From positions 868,001-932,000 of the forward strand of contig CP159477.1 of the NCBI GenBank assembly GCA_042140185.1: a stretch of 64,000 bases of DNA, written 5' to 3'. Position 1 is the first letter of the stretch. The number at the start of each line of letters is the position of its first letter. The notes beneath the pieces were generated by a model. It saw only the letters and a program-made list of their open reading frames with translations, made no database searches and was not told the DNA's origin. Made by a program: the position numbers and the translations under genes. This document shows, in pieces, positions 59,358 to 64,000 of the stretch. This DNA is from JANSXG01 sp024743075 (lineage in GTDB: Bacteria; Planctomycetota; Phycisphaerae; Phycisphaerales; UBA1924).

Positions 59358-60641
59358 TCAGGAGCCGTCGGTCAGGTAGGTGACCACGTCCAGTTCCGTA
59401 TAACTCCCGTCGGGACGGATGAAGGTCAGGATGCCGTGGTAAAGCCCCGGCTCGGAGTCCGGGTTCCGCGTGAATTCCACGTCGACGAAGAAATCGCCCG
59501 ACTTGCGCGGGTCCGGTTCGACGGATTTGACCTCGACGGTCGCAGCGGCCGGTCCGGTTGGATCACGATCGGTGGCCGTGCCAATGACCGATTTCCCCGT
59601 CGCGGGGCGAATATCCGCCTCGACCACTGGGAGTTCGCCGGCCTCCGTGCGTGTCCGCTTCAGTTTGACGCGACGGGTGATGGTGTCTGTGTCGTCGTCG
59701 AAGGTGACGTGAACCATCCGGTTCTCGGCGAGCCACGAGAGCGGCTGCGCCATGAGTTGCTCGCGGAAGTTGTCGCTGAAGCGAGTCGGGATCTCGGCCA
59801 GCGGATCGCTTTTACGGTTGGTCACCACGTGGAGGTACCGGGGGATGCCGCTGTCGGGCCGTTGCGTGAAGTCGTAGCGGACGAGATACGAGGATCGCGG
59901 GGTATCCGAGGCCGGGTCGAAGTCGACGAACTCCGGTTCGCGACCGTCCACGAGGAGCACCTCGAAAGGTTCGCCGTCAAAGCTCTCGACCAGCAGTTCT
60001 CCGCTCAACTCCGTGATCAGCGGATCGCGATCGGAGTTGAGGCGGATCTCCCGGCCGACGGTCGCCTTGATCAGAAGACTCGTGACCTGTCTGGGGTACT
60101 CGCGGGTTTGCAGACGAACCGAGCGGAGGGGGGCGACGTGGGGAAAAGACTGGGCTGTGTAGGTCAGCGTCAGGACTGATGTTCCGCGAGGCGCGACCGT
60201 GCGAGGAACAACCTCGGCATCGGTGCACGGGCACGCGGTGTGGATCGCCTCAACGGTGACGGGGTAGTCGCTGTCGTTATGTATCAGAACCTCCGCCCGA
60301 CGGGTCTGATCGACCAGCACGTATCCGTAGTCCACTTCTGCCGGTTCAAGCCGCAGGGGGACTTCCTGGGGGCGCGGCTCGCGAGGCTGAGCTTGCGGCG
60401 TTGGCTCGGGCGTCGACACGGAGTCGGGGGCGGTTTCGTTCGCCTTCGGCTCGGCGGGCTGCTGGTTCGCGCTCGAGGCCTGCTCGTTCTTCAGACGATC
60501 GAGAGCCGACTTCGGAGCCGGGTTGACGAAGAGCAAAACCCCTACAACCGCGACCAGAACGATCACAACGAGGGTGAGCACCTGTGTGTTCCCGAGTCGG
60601 GCACCTTGAAGCCGCGGTGTTCGTGAATCGAAGCCGTGCAT
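59358..60641 (-). CDS. Membrane-anchored DUF1573-like protein
   Basis: The ATG at 60641 follows AGGAGACTCGATCCAA; an upstream ATG (60698) has a weaker site. A single membrane helix (about residues 20-40, VLTLVVIVLVAVVGVLLFV) is followed by a Pro/Gln/Glu-rich spacer and, near 100-200, a DUF1573-type Ig-like domain: EVDYGYVLVDQTRRAEVLIH NDSDYPVTVEAIHTACPCTD. The Cys pair CPC is typical of that family. A further ~220 residues read as beta-rich domains. It is 427 residues long with no break. Function is unknown; similar proteins in planctomycetes are presumed periplasmic. The 242-base gap to the LEPR-XLL gene holds nothing recognisable. Confidence 0.75.
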   Translation of the reverse strand: MHGFDSRTPRLQGARLGNTQVLTLVVIVLVAVVGVLLFVNPAPKSALDRLKNEQASSANQQPAEPKANETAPDSVSTPEPTPQAQPREPRPQEVPLRLEPAEVDYGYVLVDQTRRAEVLIHNDSDYPVTVEAIHTACPCTDAEVVPRTVAPRGTSVLTLTYTAQSFPHVAPLRSVRLQTREYPRQVTSLLIKATVGREIRLNSDRDPLITELSGELLVESFDGEPFEVLLVDGREPEFVDFDPASDTPRSSYLVRYDFTQRPDSGIPRYLHVVTNRKSDPLAEIPTRFSDNFREQLMAQPLSWLAENRMVHVTFDDDTDTITRRVKLKRTRTEAGELPVVEADIRPATGKSVIGTATDRDPTGPAAATVEVKSVEPDPRKSGDFFVDVEFTRNPDSEPGLYHGILTFIRPDGSYTELDVVTYLTDGS

Positions 60642-60725
60642 TTGGATCGAGTCTCCTGTTTCAACGGATCCGGGGCGGGATTCGTGACGTTCTACCATCG
60701 TACCCCGGCGTGGGTTCAAAAATGA

Positions 60726-60754
60726 AACATGGCCGGCGGGGCGGCCGGCCACGT
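60726..60754 (-). terminator. Hairpin after sdhB, probable terminator
   Basis: GTGGCCGGC pairs with GCCGGCCAT around CGCCCC on the minus strand, followed by TTTCATTTTT. The perfect core is eight base pairs. It lies about 25 bases beyond the sdhB stop. Confidence 0.6.
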
Positions 60755-60779
60755 TGAGCGTTTCCTCCGCGGAATTCGC

Positions 60780-61655
60780 TTATCGGCCCGAGAAGAACTC
60801 CTTGATGCGGTGCAGGGTCACCGAGCGGCCCATCGCGGCGATGGATTCGGTCAGGGGAATCTCCTTCGGGCACACTTTCACACAGTTCTGCGAGTTGCCA
60901 CAGTTGTTGATGCCGCCGGGGCCGGCGAGCGTGTCGAGACGCTGCTTCTTCATCGTTGCACCGGTCTCGTGCATGTTGAAGTAGCGGGCCTGTGAGATGA
61001 CCGCTGCACCCACGAACGACTCGTCGAACTTCGATTCGTCCTCTTCGAGCGTGTACTGGGGGCAGGCCTCGAGGCAGCAGCCGCAGGACATGCAGGTGCT
61101 GAGCTTGTATCGGGTCTGCTGCTCGTCCGGCGTTTCTTCCGGCCCCTCGCCGAGGTCGTAGGTTCCGTCGATCGGGACCCACGCCTTGACGGAGGCGAGC
61201 GCTTTGAACAGGCGGCTGCGGTCGACCCAGAGGTCGCGCACGACCGGGAACTTGCTCATCGGTTCGAGCGTGATCAGGTCGCCGTCGTTCGGGGCGTAGT
61301 CGTCTACGAGGCACGAGCATGCCTGGCGGACCTTCCCGTTGATCACCATGGTGCAGGAGCCGCACACCTCTTCGAGGCACCCGGATTCATAGGTAACGGG
61401 CGTCGAGCGTGTGCCGTCGACAGTCACCGGGTTCGAGGCGATCTGCTGAAGGCAGGCGATGACGTTGATCGCGCCGTCTCGTTCACCGGCGGACGGCAGA
61501 TCGACCTTGAACTCTTCCCAGCGCACGTTCTTGCCGTGCGAGTCGGCCCGCTTGATCCGGACTCGGATGGTCCGGGCTCCGGACGGTCCTTTGCCGTTGG
61601 CGGCGTGCCCGCGGGTGTCGGTCGCGAGGTCGGTATCGTCGTTTGACTGGATCAT
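60780..61655 (-). CDS. sdhB: Succinate dehydrogenase / fumarate reductase iron-sulfur subunit
   Basis: SdhB passes electrons from the flavoprotein to quinone in complex II. All three cluster sites are visible in the 291-residue product. The 2Fe-2S loop is GCLEEVCGSCTMVINGKVRQ AC, the 4Fe-4S motif is CMSCGCCLEACP, and the 3Fe-4S motif is NCGNSQNCVKVCPKEIP. A 40-residue N-terminal stretch before the ferredoxin domain is longer than usual. It starts four bases after sdhA and closes the sdhCAB order. Confidence 0.96.
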   Translation of the reverse strand: MIQSNDDTDLATDTRGHAANGKGPSGARTIRVRIKRADSHGKNVRWEEFKVDLPSAGERDGAINVIACLQQIASNPVTVDGTRSTPVTYESGCLEEVCGSCTMVINGKVRQACSCLVDDYAPNDGDLITLEPMSKFPVVRDLWVDRSRLFKALASVKAWVPIDGTYDLGEGPEETPDEQQTRYKLSTCMSCGCCLEACPQYTLEEDESKFDESFVGAAVISQARYFNMHETGATMKKQRLDTLAGPGGINNCGNSQNCVKVCPKEIPLTESIAAMGRSVTLHRIKEFFSGR

Positions 61656-61658
61656 TGC

Positions 61659-63914
61659 TTAGCTGCTCACCTTCTCGGAGTCGCCGGGCGCACGCACATC
61701 GCGAGCGCCGGAGACGTCAGCGTTGGGATCGGAAACGCGCGGCGACTGCTTGGGATCGTCCGCGGAGGTGGGGGCGGGTACTTGCGCCTTCGACTTCTTC
61801 GTCGTGGAGTAGTCGCGGACACGCGGGCCGACGAGGCCGCGCTCGACCTCCTCGAAACTGATCTTGGAGCGCCCGGTCGAAGCGTCGAACTCCGCGACCG
61901 TGGTTTTGAGGAAGCGGCTGTCGTCGCGCCCGAGGAAGTCCGTGCGATAGTGAGACCCGCGTGACTCTTCGCGGGCCAGACCTCCCCGGACGATCGGATC
62001 GGCGAGAGCGATCATGTCGCCGACGGCTCGGGCCCACGACAGATTCTGGTTCGTCCAGAATCCGCTGTCGGAAAGGCTGATCCGGCTGTAGCGATCGCGG
62101 AGCTCTTCGAGTTTGTTCAGCGACTGCTCCAGGCGCGGCCCGGTCTTGATGACCGTCGAACTGGCGGTCATTTCAAGGCCGAGCTCTTTGGCGATTTCGT
62201 ACGGGTTCTCGCCGCCGGAGGACTCGACAAGCTGCTTCATTCGGCTTTCTTCGGCTTCAACTCCCTTGTCGAAGATTGAACGCGGAAGCGAGGCCGCCGG
62301 CGTGTGCGCCCGCTCGCGAACGAAGTTGACGACGCTGCGGCCGCAGAACAGGCCGTCGAACGTGCAGCTGAGCAGCGCATTTGCGCCGAGGCGGGTGCCG
62401 CCGTGGTACTGGTAGTTGACCTCGCCGAAGGCGTAGAGCCCCGGGATGTTGGTCATCATGTTGTTCGGCGCGTCCGGGTCCATACCGACGGGCAAGGCGT
62501 CTTTCCCGTGCAGGTCCGCGAGCGAGACGTACGGCTCGAGTTTCTCGAGCGTCTGCTTCGAGTCTTCCAGCTTCTGGATCTCGTCGTCGCTCCCGCCCTT
62601 GTCGCGGAGATCGGCGATCTGCTGGTCGATCTCGTGGTTGCGCTGCAGGATCTCGTTGTTGCGTTTCTGGACCGGCAGGTTGCGTGCCTCGATCGGGTCG
62701 TTGAGCTCGCGGAGTTTCTTGGCGATCTCGTCGTACTTGCGGTTCGGCGTGTACTGCGTCCAGAGGCCGCCCATCGAATAATGGACACCGGGGAAGATCT
62801 TCATCGGAACCTCGACGGGGTCCTCGCCGACGAATTTGCGGTAGATCTCGATGATGCCGCCGAGCTTGGTTTCGAGTTCCTCGCGGGACTTGTGCGACAG
62901 GTCGAGGTAGACCATGTTTCCGCCACCGACGCCAAACCCCTTCATGCAGGTGTCAAAGATCTCGCGCGTGGCGATGTCTCGCGGCACGATGTTGCCGTAC
63001 GCGGGGTACTTCTCTTCGAGGAAGTACCAGCGCTCTTCGGTCGGGATCTGGCGAGGATCGCGGCCGGAATCCGGGTGAGGTTGCCAGCGCCCTTCGGCGT
63101 CCTTCTTGGCGGGGACCCAGACGCGTCCGCCTTCGCCTCGGGCAGACTCGGACATGAGGCGCAGTTTGTCGGCGCCGGGGATCGCGGTGGGATGGACTTG
63201 GATGAACTCGGGGTTGCCGTACTTCGCGCCGGCCTGGAAGCAGCGGCTGGCCGCGGCGCCGGTGCACATGACCGAGTTGGTGGACTTACCGAAAACCAGG
63301 CCAGGCCCGCCGGTCGCCATCACGACCGCATCACCCCGGAAGGCGCGGATCTGCATGGTGCGCAGGTCCTGTGCGACGATGCCGCAGCACACGCCTTGGT
63401 CGTCCATCAGCGGACGCAGGAACTCCCAGAACTCGTACTTGTTGACCTTCCCCTCGGCCTCGTAACGACGCGTCTGCTCGTCAAGGGCGTACATGAGTTG
63501 CTGTCCGGTCGTCGCACCAGAGAAGTGGGTCCGCTTGTAGAGCGAGCCGCCGAACAGGCGGAGGGCTCGTTGGCCCTCTGACGTGCGATTGAACGGGACT
63601 CCCATGCGATCGAACAAGTCGATGATCTTCGGGGCCCACTGGGCCATCTCGTATACCGGCGGTTGGTGCTGGAGGAAGTCCCCTCCGTAGAGGGTCTCGT
63701 CGAAGTGCTCGTACTCGGAGTAGCCCTGCTGACGCGCGATCTTGTTGCACGCGTTGATACCGCCCTGAGCGCACACGGAATGCGAACGCTTGACCGGCAC
63801 GAGCGAAAACAGGTCGACGGGCATTCCCGATTCGGCAATACGGATGGTCGCGGCCAGGCCGGCGAGGCCGCCACCGACGACGATGACTCTTTGCTGTGCG
63901 GATGGTGTAACCAT
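61659..63914 (-). CDS. sdhA: Succinate dehydrogenase / fumarate reductase flavoprotein subunit
   Basis: SdhA oxidises succinate (or reduces fumarate) with covalent FAD. The ATG at 63914 opens a 751-residue product with the dinucleotide fold QRVIVVGGGLAGLAATIRIA, the FAD-attachment region RSHSVCAQGGINACN, and GDAVVMATGGPGLVFG with the catalytic SESARGEGGRVWV. YHGGTRLGANALLSCTFDGL also matches. It is about 160 residues longer than E. coli SdhA, partly from an insert of about 100 residues after WTQYTPNRKY (residues ~385-490) that reads as a helical hairpin (RNNEILQRNHEIDQQIADLR), and a Ser/Pro/Lys-rich end. Size and architecture resemble the B. subtilis/Wolinella-type (cytochrome b, SdhC-only) branch. 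Confidence 0.94.
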   Translation of the reverse strand: MVTPSAQQRVIVVGGGLAGLAATIRIAESGMPVDLFSLVPVKRSHSVCAQGGINACNKIARQQGYSEYEHFDETLYGGDFLQHQPPVYEMAQWAPKIIDLFDRMGVPFNRTSEGQRALRLFGGSLYKRTHFSGATTGQQLMYALDEQTRRYEAEGKVNKYEFWEFLRPLMDDQGVCCGIVAQDLRTMQIRAFRGDAVVMATGGPGLVFGKSTNSVMCTGAAASRCFQAGAKYGNPEFIQVHPTAIPGADKLRLMSESARGEGGRVWVPAKKDAEGRWQPHPDSGRDPRQIPTEERWYFLEEKYPAYGNIVPRDIATREIFDTCMKGFGVGGGNMVYLDLSHKSREELETKLGGIIEIYRKFVGEDPVEVPMKIFPGVHYSMGGLWTQYTPNRKYDEIAKKLRELNDPIEARNLPVQKRNNEILQRNHEIDQQIADLRDKGGSDDEIQKLEDSKQTLEKLEPYVSLADLHGKDALPVGMDPDAPNNMMTNIPGLYAFGEVNYQYHGGTRLGANALLSCTFDGLFCGRSVVNFVRERAHTPAASLPRSIFDKGVEAEESRMKQLVESSGGENPYEIAKELGLEMTASSTVIKTGPRLEQSLNKLEELRDRYSRISLSDSGFWTNQNLSWARAVGDMIALADPIVRGGLAREESRGSHYRTDFLGRDDSRFLKTTVAEFDASTGRSKISFEEVERGLVGPRVRDYSTTKKSKAQVPAPTSADDPKQSPRVSDPNADVSGARDVRAPGDSEKVSS

Positions 63915-63948
63915 GGTGGTTTCGGTCCTTTGGTTCCGTGTGGCCGAT

Positions 63949-64000
63949 TCAGGCTTCGATAGCGACAAGCGTGTGCTCGGTCGCGGGGATCATCGATACT
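63949..64000 (-). CDS. C-terminal end of a gene upstream of sdhA, probably sdhC (truncated by window edge)
   Basis: On the minus strand an open frame from the window edge gives ...SMIPATEHTLVAIEA and stops at 63949-63951, 34 bases before the sdhA start. Position makes it the likely cytochrome b membrane subunit (sdhC), but the 17 residues are too few to prove it. Confidence 0.35.
   Translation of the reverse strand, partial: VSMIPATEHTLVAIEA

Noticed and set aside
62304..63581. Long open frame antisense to sdhA
   Set aside because: It is a shadow of the clearly coding sdhA frame, with no family motifs and a biased composition.

Overview
The window comes from a GC-rich bacterial chromosome, most likely a planctomycete of the Phycisphaerae type. 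Three sequence features point there. Two secreted proteins end in tandem dockerin-like calcium repeats (GDVTGD..VDLADLNLVLA.FG). A giant surface protein starts with a LEPR-XLL-like LERRVLL motif. The ribosomal proteins carry unusual extensions: an XRE-like N-terminus on L22, an RGG tail on S5 and an acidic tail on L17. No CRISPR array, insertion sequence, prophage or rRNA was seen; one tRNA-Lys(CUU) is present.

Layout. 1-1701: the end of an unknown gene and an unknown exported protein. 1966-19145: the S10/spc/alpha ribosomal supercluster, from rpsJ through secY, map, rpmJ and rpoA to rplQ. It has a promoter before rpsJ, an intrinsic terminator just after rpsJ, a hairpin after secY and a terminator after rplQ. 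rpmD, infA, adk and rpsD are not in their usual places. 19186-20243: pheS. 20253-32107: a membrane block with a divergent ABC-2 permease and then a tightly overlapping plus-strand set: a polytopic SPFH protein, HflC-like and HflK-like SPFH proteins, an ABC ATPase with a long acidic tail, a large ABC permease and a 689-residue helical-repeat protein. This is the best candidate for an undescribed system. 32104-35899: a fumarylacetoacetase-family hydrolase and alaS. 35915-46783, minus strand: a membrane protein, an OPT-family transporter with unusual inserted segments, a FliN-like protein, and the fatty-acid/phospholipid operon rpmF-plsX-fabH-fabD-lipoprotein-fabG-acpP-fabF. 46928-51449, plus strand: tRNA-Lys and three exported proteins (propeller-like plus dockerin, alpha/beta hydrolase, P-domain plus dockerin). 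51469-64000, minus strand: an MFS transporter, a RecQ-like helicase, a Ppx/GppA phosphatase, a LEPR-XLL cyclophilin surface protein, a DUF1573-like membrane protein and succinate dehydrogenase sdhB, sdhA and the end of a probable sdhC.

Data quality matters for reading this window. About sixteen genes or gene parts need a one- or two-base correction to give a continuous product, including essential single-copy genes (rpsJ, rplV, rplP, rplE, map, pheS). Most look like a lost G or C in a short GC run. I treat these as probable sequencing or assembly indels and annotate each gene across the break, stating where the frame changes.
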